Origin: Paguma larvata
Lineage: Eukaryota; Chordata; Mammalia; Carnivora; Viverridae
NCBI GenBank assembly: GCA_030068075.1
Contig: CM057826.1
Coordinates: 74,373,312 to 74,437,311 of the forward strand
Length of the DNA: 64,000 nucleotides
Reading direction: 5' to 3'
Shown piece after piece: positions 1-11,260 of the stretch. Made by a program: the position numbers and the translations under genes. Position 1 is the first letter of the stretch, and every line of letters starts with the position of its first letter. The notes beneath the pieces were generated by a model. That model was not told the origin of the DNA. It ran no database searches and worked only from the letters and a program-made list of their open reading frames with translations.

Positions 1-453
1 AGAATGTGAAATAGTGCTGAGAGAAAAAAGAAAAACAACAGATTTTAAAAAATAATTCAGTTCTATTTTAATGAGAGGAAAACCTTTTTATTGATGACAT
101 TATGACGTATTTATCTTTTCAATAAATTTGGGATTGTTTTAAACAGGTGTAAGAGGATTTGTCATTGGACACATCTCCAAAATCAAAGATATGCTAAATT
201 TATGGAAATTTATTATTCTCATAGGATGTACATTAAAGAAAAACTTACTTTACAATTAAAGTTAATCCATCACCAATTGCAATCAAATTAACCTAGTCAT
301 TTAAATTTCAGCATTCCATAATGAAATTAATATGATGAATATGGGGGAATATTTATGTAACAGTATTTTCATCATCATAATTGGTGACCTAAATTTTAAT
401 ATTTGAAAGACCTTGACAGATAGATGCCATTTAAATAATGGGTTGAACGAGAT
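1..453. other. Unassigned AT-rich flank
   Basis: AT-rich sequence in which I recognise no gene, RNA or repeat family. Open frames crossing it, such as the reverse frame at 301-546, have no recognisable motif and look like chance frames. Confidence 0.5.
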
Positions 454-1659
454 TGCTTCAGAGAAAAAGTAGAAGAGTAAAGAAGGTCCAGGACCAATAC
501 TGGAGACAGTCTTTATTTGAAAGCCTTTCTCTTGAAAGGTTGCCAAGGGCCAGCCGCAGCACTCTTAGGTGTCCCCAGAGGATGAACGGTGTCAGCGCAA
601 TGGATGACTTGAGAGAGCTGCGAGGTTACTGGAACCAGGCAGGCAACTCTGCCCTGCTGATATCAGCGTCTTTATTTAAAGGCAGTAAATGACATTATAG
701 CAAGGAGTACTTTCATGACATTTCATCAGTAAGCATAGATGGATAACTAGCTATTTTTATGATTCTGTTCCTAAGTTAATGAACATATACTGTTTTTGGA
801 GTAGGGTTAGGTAAATCTTTGGCAGGGGGAGAAAACAGGATGTTTAAGAAGAAAGCAGGGTTGTCATGGTGATCTTGAGCAAGTGGATGGCGCATACATC
901 GTTGCCTTAAAACCTATACTATTATCTATAGATAGATTAGTAGACATTCTGTCCAGCATTCTTAACCATAAGGGGGAAAGTGCAACTCATTTGGTAGGGA
1001 CATAATTTTCTAATGCTTGACTGAGTTTCTATTTCTATTCTTTATGAGTGAGTGAATTTACACAATAGGGACCTGATGTCTACATAAGTTACCTAATTTT
1101 TAACCAACTCATAACTGCTATTCTGTATGGTCAATTTGTGTAACCTATGTCCAGGAGGCAACTTTGAGGTTACTTCTGGCCAGGTTACTCTTGTTCAGAT
1201 GTTATCCATCAAAGCATCACGCTCCAGGTTCCTTTTTAAATTTTTTTTTTAGATGTTTTATTTATTTTTGAGAGAGAGAGAGACAGAGTGCGAGCAGGGA
1301 AAGGGCAGAGAGAGAGGGAGACACAGAATCCGAAGCAGGCTCCAGGCTCTGAGCGTCAGCACAGAGCCCCACGCGGGGCTCGAACTCACGAACGGTGAGA
1401 TCATGACCTGAGCCGAAGTCAGACGCTTAACTGACTGAGCCACCCAGGTGCCCCTCCAGGTTCCTTTTTTAAAATGCCACAAAACCAAAGGCCTTTCTAT
1501 CCCATGAGGCCAACCAGGGCAGTTCAAAAAGTCCAGGCCTGAGAAGTTATTAGAAGGAGATAATTTGTCCTGCCAGTTGGTCGGCAGGAGACCTTGCAAC
1601 ATCTGTCTTTTCCACACAGGGAGATATCTCAACCTGTGAGCCCAAGATGGCTCCTGACA
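454..1659 (-). mobile_element. LTR-like element (endogenous retrovirus, solo), split by a SINE
   Basis: Read on the reverse strand, the segment starts TGTCAGGAGCCATCTTGG near 1659 and ends in CA near 454, the TG...CA ends expected of an LTR. Two AATAAA polyadenylation-like signals appear on the reverse strand near 515 and 675, close to the 3' end. Without the inserted SINE (1238-1453) the length is about 990 bp. No polypurine tract is visible just outside 1659 and no tRNA-type primer-binding site just below 454, so it looks like a solo LTR, possibly class II. I saw no matching target duplication, so the boundaries are tentative. It could also be two adjacent old repeats. Confidence 0.5.
1238..1453 (-). 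mobile_element. SINEC_Fc-type SINE, near full length
   Basis: The reverse-oriented copy runs from a T-rich tail through a GAGAGAGAGAGACAGAG block and CCAGGCTCTGAGCGTCAG to the tRNA-like head ending CCACCCAGGTGCCCC. It is bounded by a target-site duplication, CTCCAGGTTCCTTTTT, at 1222-1237 and 1454-1469. The insertion lies inside the older LTR-like element. An open frame on the reverse strand (1258-1632) is a translation through this SINE, not a gene. Confidence 0.95.
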
Positions 1660-3039
1660 AAAGATAGCAGAAAATTAGGCTGGAGAAAAAAAAAAATACC
1701 CTCCATTCCACCACAGTAATGGACTGGTCAGTGTTTTGCATAGTGCTAACTGGTAGAGTAATAGGATGATCAAGTGTCCACCAAACATCTGGCAATATGG
1801 AAAGTGAGAGTGCCAGGCCAGAGTACTGTCACAACTTTGAAGGGAATAAATCAGATTAGACTGGTTTGAAGTGAGGATGGGAGAGGGAGAATCAGTCTTT
1901 GAAAATACACCTGGTATGTTGTAGTAGTTATCTTTGTTCTCCCCTGAAAAATAAATCAAAAATAATTATAGGATTTAATCACTGGGCAGTGACATCTCTG
2001 AGCTATGAAAAACAACCTTTATAATACATTTTAACACTATCTCTAACCCTAGATTGCTACATATCTCTAGTAAACAGTAATAGAAAAATGGCATGCTTAT
2101 ATACTAGCTAGCTAAAACTATGAAATATGTAGTTCACTTACCTTCCTCATTAATTCAAATCAGTACGATAGATAAAAAGGAGAATTGGTCTGATTTAATC
2201 AAAATACAAAGAATATTTTCCCAGATACTTTTACTTTTTGTTTTTTTCTGTGAATTCTTGCTAGCTCTATATGCTAAGAAAGTTTCATTGGATGTTCTTT
2301 CCATGAATGTAGACTCTCTGTATCCTAATACGGTCACAAGTAGGAATACTTTGGAGAGCTACAAAGAAGGTATTGGAGAAAATTATGGAAAGTGTAAAGT
2401 AAAGATAGTGAACCAAAACAGAGTTTGTCTTTGCTCTTCTCATCTTATAGCAGTTTAACTATAGCTCGAGCTTGTCCGAAATTCATTGACACTGCAGATG
2501 TCTTTGTTCTCTCACAGATTTCGGGCAAATAATTGAGGTAATAAACCTTTTATTATAATAATAATGATAATAAAAATCACTACTACCTAAGCAATCTGCA
2601 AACAGTGTCACACATAATCGTTATTCTGATAATCCAACTCCATATATCGGTGTTGACAGCTACCACTTTTAAATCTCATCCCTCCCTCTTCCCATTTTGC
2701 CCGACATTTGGACAAGATGATAAGAAAGTCAGGTGCTCCTTCCATTGTCACCGGTTAGAAGTTAAGCCATGCATAGGAACCTTCACCGCGGCCCCATCCC
2801 AAATTAAACACCAAGCCAGTTTCCTTTCTCTCTTCTCTCATGCCCTTTTTGGACATGGCTGAGAGAGGCTCGGTTTTCCACAGGAAGTATCATTATATGA
2901 GTGATGAAATTTTTAATGCCCTTTCGGTTGTGTGAGTGTGTATAATACGTCTCAACATCCACGCCCTATTTTTGGTATATGCGTAAGGTTTTCCTGGATC
3001 TGCAGTATAAGTACAATAATTTAATAATTGGGCAAAATA
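1660..3039. other. Unassigned stretch
   Basis: No gene or repeat family is recognised. A 112-codon forward frame at 2120-2458 has no family motif and no splice or promoter context. A small imperfect stem is visible (arms 2472-2482 and 2518-2528, one G-T pair, 35-nt loop); it may be chance. Confidence 0.4.
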
Positions 3040-3130
3040 ATTTACATTATTTCTATTTTACAGAGAAGTAAATTGAAATATGGAGCAGTTAAATTATTTG
3101 CCTTTTCAGTGTCTAGACTGTAGTGTCTGA
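3040..3130 (-). mobile_element. MIR fragment
   Basis: The sequence TATTTTACAGAGAAGTAAAT, followed by a decayed version of the 'gaggttaagtaacttgcccaaggtcac' block, corresponds to the reverse of the MIR core and 3' region. It is short and strongly diverged, as expected of this ancient mammalian SINE. Strand and family are probable rather than certain. Confidence 0.6.
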
Positions 3131-3732
3131 ATTAGGCTACAGTTGCAGGTTTGCTAATTAATTATAGATTTGATAATGAAATCTTATTATTTTTGATATA
3201 AATTGTATTATTTCATATAATTAAGGTAATAATCCATTTTTCCCCATAAAATAAACCTTAGCTTAACCAATTTTGAATTAACCGAGCTAAAATCAATGAA
3301 AGCCACCTTTCAAAGAAAGCAGTATAAAAAATCTCCATATACCAAACATCAAAACACACACACACACACACACATACACACCAAAAATCTACAAACTTCA
3401 AACTACAGTTCGTAACTTATGCAGGCCACCACTATTTTTGACAGCAATATAAATAAATCCAAAAATTAATAATAAAGAATAATCTCTTTTCCTTAGAAAT
3501 CTGAAATTTATTTTAAAAAGCCATATTATATTCCACCAATAAAAACTACTACATATAAAAAATTAACGACAAAAGAATGAAATAAATAGTCATAGCATAA
3601 TGTCTCAGGAAAAGATAAAGAAAAAATATATATAATCAGCTGCAAAATGTATTGCTGGTACAAAGAAAACTTTTTAACCAATAGGAATAAAATGTAAAAG
3701 AATGTCATATAAGCATTAAAAAGAGAAGTAGA
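3131..3732. other. Unassigned stretch with a CA repeat
   Basis: AT-rich DNA containing the (CA)n listed separately. Nothing else is recognised. Confidence 0.4.
3354..3381. repeat. (CA)n microsatellite
   Basis: About 13 to 14 CA units with one T interruption near the end (CACATACACA). Confidence 0.95.
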
Positions 3733-3946
3733 GGGATGCCTGGGTGGCTCAGTCAGTTAAGTGTCTAACTCTTGATCTCAGTTCAAGTTATGATCTCACC
3801 GTTGGTGAGTACAAGCCCCACATCGGGCTCTGCACTGACAGTGTAGAGCCTGCTTGGGATTCTCTCTCTCTCTCTGTCTCTGCCCCTCCCCTGCTCATGT
3901 GCTCTCTCTCTCTCACTCTCAAAATAAATAAATAAACTTTTTTAAA
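3733..3946 (+). mobile_element. SINEC_Fc-type SINE, near full length
   Basis: Head GGGATGCCTGGGTGGCTCAG, a box-B-like region, the TCGGGCTCTGCACTGACAG block, a long (TC)n run and the tail AAAATAAATAAATAAAC are all in order. The target duplication is not obvious. Confidence 0.93.
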
Positions 3947-4335
3947 GTATAATTTCATAGATAAACAAGAGTAAAATGAGCACAACCCTTGGTAAATAAG
4001 CAGAATTGAAAGTATAGGACTGAGAAAAATAAAAAGATAAATTACTGGCAGTCATCCGTGAGATGAGCACATCTATGTCTAACATTACAGACATAATGAG
4101 AGAAGACTTGCGGCCATAGATAATGAGGTTCTGTGACTTTAGTTATGAAAGGTATTGCCTAAAAACAAGTGTGGCTCAAAGTCAGGTTACAAAGGAAGTG
4201 GAATTTTTTTATTAAAATATATTCGATACACTCATCCAACAGTATGTCCATCATGTTCGTTTGATATAGTTATTTATTGTAATATGATTGCTATGATAGC
4301 TATAATTAGCACTGCTGTCACCTTATATAATTATC
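3947..4335. other. Unassigned, possibly the outer 3' end of the following L1
   Basis: AT-rich. The right part (from about 4200) may belong to the 3' untranslated region of the L1 that follows, but I cannot fix a boundary. Confidence 0.35.
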
Positions 4336-5917
4336 ATCTCTTTTTAGTGGATGGAATAATGAAATTCCAGTCTCATAGCAAGTTTCATGATTATAATGCA
4401 GTACTGTCTGTATTCATTATAGTGTGCATTAATTCTCTAAGGCTTATTTACTACTCTTAGCAAGTTTTACCCTTAAGCAACATCAGTATTTTCTACTACC
4501 ATACTATCTCCTTATAACCACCATTTTGTTCTTTGTGTCTGTGCCTTTGGTTTTTTTAAAATTCTACATATAACTGATACCATATAAGAGCTGTCTTTCT
4601 CTGACTTATCTTGCTCAGCATAATGTGCTGAAGGTCCATCCGTGTCGTGGTAAATGGCAGGATGTCTTTCCTTCTCATGGCTGAATAATATTCCACCTCA
4701 TCTTTATCCATTTATCACTTGAATGGGCACTGCTTTTTCCTGTTTACGCTGCAATAAACATGAGAGTGCATATATGTCTTTGCTGTTCTGTTTTCATTTC
4801 CTTTGGGTATAGACCTAGAACTGTTGGATCGTATGGTAGTTCTATTTTTAATTTTTTGAGTAATCTCCCTACTGTTTCCCATAGTGGCTGAACCAAATTA
4901 CAGTCCCGCCAACAATGTAGAAAATTTCCCTTATCTCTACATGCTTGCCAATGGTTGTTGTCTCTTGTCTCCTTCATAATAGCTATTCTAATGGATGTGA
5001 GATAATGCCTCTTTGTGGTTTTGATTTGAATTTCCCGATGATTATAGATATTGAGCATCTTTCAGTGTACCTGTTGGCCATTTGTATGGTTTCTTTGGAA
5101 AAAAATGTATTTAGTTCCTCTGCTCATTTTTCAATCAAATTGTTCCTTTGTTATTGAGTTTATATATTTTGGATATTAACCCTATATTTGTTTGTTCCAT
5201 TGTTACTGAGATTATATATTTTGGATATTAACCCTATATTTGATACATAGTTTGTGTAAGTGTTCTCCCACTTTTTAAACTGCAATTTTATTTTGTTATT
5301 TATTTTGCTGTGCAGAATATTTTAAGTTTGATGTAATCTCATCTGTCGATTTTTTGCTTTTGTTATTTGTGCTTTTAGTGTCTTATTGCCAAGAGTAATG
5401 TCAAGAAGCTTCTTCTCTGTTTTCTTCTAGGAGTTTTATGGTATCTGGTCTTACGTTTAATTTTTTTGATCCATTTCAGGTTAGTTTCTGCACGTGGTGC
5501 AAGATAGGGGTCCAATTTCATTGTTCTGCATATGTTTTTCCAGTTTTTTAAGCAACATTTGTTGAAGATACTATTCTCTCCTCATTGAGTGTTCTTGGCT
5601 CCATTGTCAAATATTGGTAGACCAAATTCGTGGGGGTTTTATTTCTGGGCTCTATTCTGTTCCATTGGCTATGGGTCTATTATTATGTCGGTACTGATAT
5701 TCTTTCTATTACCATATATTTGTAATATAGCTTGAAGTCAGGAAATGTGATACCTCTGGCCTTGTTTTTCCTTTTCAGACTTGCATTGGCTGTTTGGGTC
5801 CTTTGTAGTTCCACGCAAATTTTAGGGATAGTTTTTCTGTTTCTGTGAAGAATACCTTTGGAATTTTGATATAAATTGTGTTGACTCCACGGCTGGCTTT
5901 GGAAAATTTTAATACAA
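4336..5917 (-). mobile_element. LINE-1 fragment (L1MA/L1MB-like), 3' half of ORF2 plus 3'UTR
   Basis: On the reverse strand this is the distal ORF2 of an L1 retrotransposon with its 3'UTR. The reverse translation at 4744-5058 retains ORF2 C-terminal signatures ([38 protein letters not shown]). The usual landmarks follow in order: a TATTCCACCTCATCTTTATC-like segment, GCAATAAACATGAGAGTGCA, the 'ttttatggtatctggtctta' block, then sequence upstream of the C-terminal domain. Frameshifts and stops show it is dead. It contains a 52-bp tandem duplication (copies 5140-5191 and 5192-5243). It is 5'-truncated and moderately diverged, hence an older subfamily. Confidence 0.9.
5140..5243. repeat. 52-bp tandem duplication inside L1
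   Basis: Two adjacent copies share TATATATTTTGGATATTAAC and differ at only a few positions. The L1 consensus as I know it has this segment once, so the duplication arose after insertion or in the source copy. Confidence 0.9.
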
Positions 5918-6519
5918 CTGTTAAATACTTAAATATGTTTAAATCCAAGATTTTGTATTTGAGAACGGTTTTGAAACTGCAATTTCTGGTCTCGTCCTAG
6001 GACATAACGTATATGCATAATTTCACCACTGAAATTACAGACTGGGAAAAGAGAAAGCTGCACTCTTCTGGCATCAGGAATAAAGTGGCGAGGAGTACCA
6101 GCATTCTAGGCAGTTCTTGCATTTTAACAGAAGGAAAGTATCCGCCCAGAGAGGAAAGTAGAAGAAGGAATTCTTAACAGAGTTTAATGGAAAATAGCAA
6201 TAGCAATTCATAATAATTATGTTGATACCAAGGCTGGAAAGAAAACTTTCCCATAAGACTTGATAGTGGAAAATAAATAGCCTGTCTTTATCAATTTTCA
6301 TACATGATGTAAAGTGAAAGACATGTGAATATTTTTCCTACTGTAGGCTACTGATATATTGCCACAGTAAAAACACAAAACATTTTTTAGGACCCACTAA
6401 TGAGACATTTCAAATATGCACATGTCTGATAGTCCAACGTAAAATATAAAATATTTATATAAAATAATAATAGCTTATCTGAACTATAGACATTATCTCC
6501 TTCATAATTTTTTGTATGC
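5918..6519. other. Unassigned stretch
   Basis: No gene or repeat recognised. The 75-codon reverse frame at 6074-6301 is hydrophobic and AT-driven, with no motif. Confidence 0.4.
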
Positions 6520-6606
6520 AGGGCTTGATCCCATGACTTACGGTGGAATTGAGAGCTCTGGAATCAAGAGTCTGTGTGACTCGACTGACTAAGTCACCCA
6601 GGTGCC
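6520..6606 (-). mobile_element. Carnivore SINE fragment (tRNA-like head only)
   Basis: The decayed reverse head runs through CAAGAGTCTGTGTGACT... and ends CTAAGTCACCCAGGTGCCC. The CT-rich body and tail are absent. Its higher divergence suggests an older carnivore SINE subfamily. Confidence 0.75.
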
Positions 6607-7209
6607 CAGAGAGCTCAAACTTTTTACACCTTGGTCCATCTAGTAATGTATCCAGCCATAGTCAGAGCTAATGAGAAGACTCAATTAATCATCTCCTAAG
6701 ACTAATGCACTCAAAAAAGTAAGAAAAGCAGTATCGAGTAACAAATAATATTGGCACTTTGATTACCTATATAGGTAATATTTTCCTTAAACATATCTCA
6801 GATTTACTATGTGAAATTGAAAAAAATACATTTGACAAAATATTTTTCTCTTCATTTGAGATAACTATTTTACAGGCACTACTCATCAGTAGGAGTGGAC
6901 TGATATGTCACTTGCCTTCAAGTTGACCATATCCACTGTGACTTTGTCCACAATTGACTACCTGGTGTCTTGGGCATAGGAACTGAACTCTTGTTACCAG
7001 TAGTAATGAGTATTATGAGTCTTGGTTGTACTTTTAAACTTCTCCCAATTTTTCCTCATTTTTTAACAATAAAATAGGAGGTATAGAAGTGTCCTTAGAA
7101 ATCACCTCACTTAACCTACAGATGTTAAGTTAGGCAGATCATCTTTGTATGCTTAAACAAGATACTTAGAGATGAGGTCATACAAAAGGTAACTATGCCT
7201 GTTTTTAAA
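6607..7209. other. Unassigned stretch
   Basis: No feature recognised. Confidence 0.35.
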
Positions 7210-7336
7210 TTATTTTTTTAAAAATTTAATGTTTATCATTTTTAAGAGAGCAACAGAGCACAAGAAAGGGAGGGGCAGAGACAGGGGGGGATACACAGAA
7301 TCTGAAGCAGGCTCCAGGCTTCCAGCTGTCAGCATG
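7210..7336 (-). mobile_element. Truncated SINEC_Fc-type SINE (tail and body, no head)
   Basis: The reverse copy starts with a T-rich tail, then GGGAGGGGCAGAGACAG and CAGAATCTGAAGCAGGCTCC, and stops after AGCTGTCAGCATG. The tRNA-like promoter half is missing, so this is a 5'-truncated insertion or a later deletion. Confidence 0.9.
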
Positions 7337-7479
7337 CACAAGTGTATCCATGTAAGTGTAAGTGTAATCCATAGGAAAACTTAAATGTTATTATATCTGA
7401 AGCAGGATGTTACTGTAGAAGTGTTTCAAAAGAGAAATAATAGAATGAATCAATTATTTTGAAAAAGATAACTCTAGCT

Positions 7480-7990
7480 GGCCTATAAAGAAAAGACCAA
7501 AATAGACAAGAGTGGAAGAAGGAAGACAACTGTGTATGCAACTGAGGTCATACAGATTAGATGAGATGGTGCCTTGGACTAGGGTAATAGTAGCACAGAT
7601 AGTGAAAAGTAATGAGATGTCGTATCTTTCCAAATTACCAATGATAAGGCATACTAAGGGATTTCACTTAGGGTATGATACAATAGAAACATCTACAGGA
7701 ACCATGTGAAACAGGAAGGATAGAGATACCATGAGATAAGAAACACTGGAAAAGAGGCTGATTTGTGGGGGGAAATTAATAATTCACTTATAGACCTATT
7801 AATGTTGAGGTACCTAGTTGATATGTAAGTGGTAATAAAAATAGATAAATATAGTAGTATAAATATGAGATACTTTTGGCCTGGATATAGAGTCCTGAGC
7901 CATCAGAGTATAGATGTTATATATAACCTGGTAGAAGAAATTGACTAGAAAATGAAATTAGAAATGAAAATGCATAAAGACTGAACTTCA
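7480..7990 (+). repeat. Ancient mammalian interspersed repeat, family not assigned
   Basis: Several blocks resemble a dispersed mammalian repeat I recognise but cannot name securely: GGTGCCTTGGACTAGGGTAA near 7570, GGGGGGAAATTAATAATTCA near 7765, and GAGCCATCAGAGTATAGATG near 7897. Spacing and order agree with that repeat. The 65-codon frame at 7512-7709 lies within it and is not considered a gene. Confidence 0.5.
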
Positions 7991-8353
7991 GTCACTCAAA
8001 AGTATCTTTTTGAGCAAGAGCTTTAGAGTTAAGGTGGAAACTTTCAATAATTTTGAATAACAATAATATAAAATTTATAATAATAATTTTTGAATAATTC
8101 AGTAATTTTGAATTCCTCATTTGGGTAAGGGAGGTAGGTTTTTATACCCAACATTGATTAGATAGGAAATACAAGTTTCCCTCAGAAAGAAGGAATGACC
8201 TTGGGCGAAGCAGCTTTCTGAAGCTAAGTCTCAGAAGGGATTCAGCTAAGAGCGATAAATCACCAAAACTCCCGGCAGCCAAAGTAATGCGCGCTTCTGT
8301 GCTGAAGGGGTTATCTGTGTTGTTCACCATGAAATCTACCACAGTCCTTCTCT

Positions 8354-8564
8354 ATTTTGACTTTTTTTTTTTTTTTTGAGAGACATAGAGACAGAGCATG
8401 AGCAGCGGAAGGGCAGAAAGAGAGGGAGACACAGAATCCGAAGCAGGCTCCAGGCTCTGATGAGCCATCAGCACAGAGCCCGATGTGGGGCTCGAACTCA
8501 CAGACTGTGAGATCGTGACCCAAGCCGAAGTCAGCCGCTTAACTAACTGAGTCACCCAGGCGCC
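8354..8564 (-). mobile_element. SINEC_Fc-type SINE, full length
   Basis: A well-preserved reverse copy with a T-rich tail, GAGACACAGAATCCGAAGCA, a GGGGCTCGAACTCACAGACT box-B region, and the head ending GTCACCCAGGCGCCCC. The target duplication CACAGTCCTTCTCT flanks it (8340-8353 and 8565-8578). Open frames at 8311-8606 are SINE translations. Confidence 0.96.
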
Positions 8565-9989
8565 CCACAGTCCTTCTCTTAAGGCACTCAGATGCACTCG
8601 GTTCACATAATGTTATGAAGATTGCTTCTTCAGGTTCTGTTGGAGCTCATTTCCTGGGACAAAGTTGCAAGAGGAAGGTTAGTCGGGTTAAAGTACACCC
8701 CGTGACTCTGAAGCATCTCTGGGTGGCACAACTCCACATCATCACTATCTCCTCTTCCATCCTTCTTTCTCTGTATAATCAACCAGCAGAGAACTTTATC
8801 TTTTTTGGGTGGAATTAGTTCTTTTTTCCAGTCACAGTCAACATTAGTCAAGGGAATACCAGAGAACAATAAGGTGACTCACCTGGTTTTCCTACTTATT
8901 CTTCTCTATCCCCTCCATTCTGTAACATGAGTCTTACCTCCTTCTGATTATCAGGGCCAATTTACCCTTGACAGGACTGACTCTTACCCTAGCCTACTGG
9001 TCTTGAGAAGTACAATGTAATTGGAAGGTTACTGTAATTGGAGGTTTAATGGGGATATTGCTAGCTTATCTGGTGAAAGTATTCTTCCTATGAGGCCTTG
9101 GTCCACTAAATCCAAAGAGCCCAGAGTTACAGGGATGGAAAGCACACATTTCCTAAATAGGTTACTAGGAGGCAGGGTAAAGAGAGCCATTGCTAATTTC
9201 ACTCCTTGATTCTCAAACTAATGCAGTTTACCAATTGGAGACATCTCACAATATAATGCTAATTGGTTCGTAGCGTTTGGGAGGACTGCTTCCCATCATC
9301 TGAGGAATTATTTTCAAGATAACACTTCATGTATATCTTCAATAGGTCATTCCATTACTCTGTCAAGCTTGCAACTTCAAGGTGTCATAATATGCAAAAG
9401 TACCAGTGGATTCTATAATCAAGGGTTCACTATGGCCCATATCTTTTGCTCTTATGTTTGTCCCATGGTCTGATGCAACTATTAGCAAATCAAATACTCT
9501 GTAATTCCTTAGATACTGTTGTTATCTAAAACATTACCAGTAGAAAAGGCAACCCCATATAAGAACATGGGTCTGTCCCGGCAATGATAAAATGCTTCCC
9601 TTGTCTAGGTGAAAAAAAAAGTCCACTGTAATTGTCTGACTACAAATGGCTTGTTAGTTTCTTCAATAAATGGTGCTGCGTCAAAGGCTATGGGTTGGTC
9701 TCTGTTGCTGTAAGAGTGAGTCATAGAAGCACTAGTTAGATCACTTCTGGTGAGCTACATAGCCTCTATCCTTGACAAAGTTGGGAGTGCCATTACTAGA
9801 GTGGCCATGAAAGTGCCTATTGACATCAACTGTTTGGGTTATTCTGTATATTTAATTGTTTAATACAGTTTCTCTAATTTCCTATTTCCATATTTCTGTG
9901 AACGTAACTAATATTCAGATCTCCATGCCTCTAATCTTTCATTCCTGTCCTTCCAGCTTTTTTTTCCCACCTAGTCATTTTCTATTTAT

Positions 9990-10365
9990 GTTAGTTTGTT
10001 AGGACATCTACAGAAAAATTGCACAGACTGAGTCGTTTAAACAATAGAAATTTATTTTCTTATTCTCCTTGTAGTCCAAGATCAAGATTTTGGTGTGTTT
10101 AGTTTCTTCTGAGACCTCTTTTCTTGGTTTGAAGATGGTCACCGTCTTACTCTGCTGTGACATGACCTCTATGTGGCCATCTCTGGTGTATCTTTCTCTT
10201 CTTATAAGGACACAAGTCATATTGGATTAGGACCCCATCCTGATGGTCTCATTTTAACTTAATGACATTTTCAAAGAACTTAGCTCCCAGTATAGTTACA
10301 TTCTAAGGTCCTGGGGGTTGGAATTTCAACACATGCATTTTGTGAGGGGACATAATTCATCCCAT
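9990..10365 (-). mobile_element. MLT1-type (ERVL-MaLR) LTR
   Basis: In reverse, the classic landmarks appear in order. The polyadenylation region reads as AATAGAAATTTATTTTCTTA on the plus strand. It is followed by GTAGTCCAAGATCAAG, CTTCTTATAAGGACACAAGT, CATATTGGATTAGGACCCCA, TTAACTTAATGACATTTTC and the 5' end GGGGACATAATTCATCCCAT. The length of about 375 bp is normal for the family. It sits between two parts of the ERVL-like internal region, so it is either a later insertion or one LTR of that provirus. Confidence 0.82.
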
Positions 10366-10718
10366 CACACCATTGTCTGTGAGTTCATACGTATTCTAAC
10401 CACAGGCCACTTTTATTTCCATACAAAGTGGATGACAAAATTCCGCCCATTAGGACAACATTTCTTCACCCGTCTCTGTTAGGCTACTCTTAAATAGTGC
10501 CAATGCACACCCATTAACCATTTTCAGCTTGCATTCACGTATTGACCTGACCCTACCTTCAGCTAAGCCTGAAATTTTACCCCCTTTTATCAGCTACTCA
10601 TATGGCATTCTTGTGGTCATATCTGCGAGCTGAAGAAGTTATGATAAAACATTTGTGGATGGCTTGGGATCTGGGCCATCTGCATGGGCAGCTTGCATTA
10701 ACCTTTTGGTTTGCTCCT

Positions 10719-10819
10719 TTTTTTCTGTTTTTACTTAAATCAAGTTAGTTGAATGTAGCGTAGTATTGGTTTTAGGAGTAGAATTTAGCGATTCATTACT
10801 TACATATAACACCCAGTCG
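10719..10819 (-). mobile_element. Very short 5'-truncated L1 (101 bp)
   Basis: This is the extreme L1 3' end in reverse: a T-rich start, then GTAGCGTAGTATTGGTTTTA and TAGCGATTCATTACTTACAT. A 16-bp target duplication (CTTTTGGTTTGCTCCT at 10703-10718 and CTTTTGGTTTATTCCT at 10820-10835, two mismatches) marks both edges, so this is a complete, severely truncated insertion. Confidence 0.9.
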
Positions 10820-11260
10820 CTTTTGGTTTATTCCTAATCCCATATGTATACCCCATGTTATGACAGATTGCTGTCGGGCTTACCCATACTTACTGTTTGG
10901 TGGATCTGACACTACCTAGTTCATGATGGCAGTTATGACCACATAGTCACTTGATGTTCTGTGGTCAGAGGATTATTCCTAACCAGTTTATTCAAAGTCA
11001 CTTATCTTTCATATTGTTCGCAGCCAGTTCAGTTTTCTGTTTTCTTGTGCTTCATGATGCTTGTGACCATTTCTCTCAATGCACTCATTACTTGAAACAA
11101 GTCTGCTTCCTTGGGGGTTAATTCACCTTTTAAACATACTGGAAAAGGCCATGACTCATTTTCTTTTGCTTTCATCCGGAAGTGACTTACAAAATGATTT
11201 ATACAACTTTAAAAGCAGAAGTAGTGTTATGTTTTCCTAAGGTTACTCTCTAATTTGTTC

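Larger units (their letters stand above)
8950..11260 (-). mobile_element. ERVL/MaLR-like internal region, degraded
   Basis: The reverse strand carries blocks recognisable from mammalian ERVL-type internal sequence. They include GGTTGGTCTCTGTTGCTGTA (plus strand, near 9691), the following AGCTACATAGCCTCTATCC, and TGGTGGATCTGACACTACCT with AGTTCATGATGG near 10897. The latter corresponds to the pol region (reverse transcriptase to RNase H) in reverse. No frame is open for more than about 70 codons, so it is a fossil with no coding capacity. It is interrupted by an MLT1-type LTR (9990-10365) and a short L1 (10719-10819). Outer limits are uncertain and no flanking LTR pair was identified, so placing it in ERVL rather than MaLR is provisional. 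Confidence 0.65.

Noticed and set aside
1258..1632. 124-codon reverse frame
   Set aside because: Contains the standard SINE translation (GTWVAQSVKRLTSAQVMIS), so it is repeat-derived.
2120..2458. 112-codon forward frame
   Set aside because: No recognisable family, AT-driven composition, no supporting signals.
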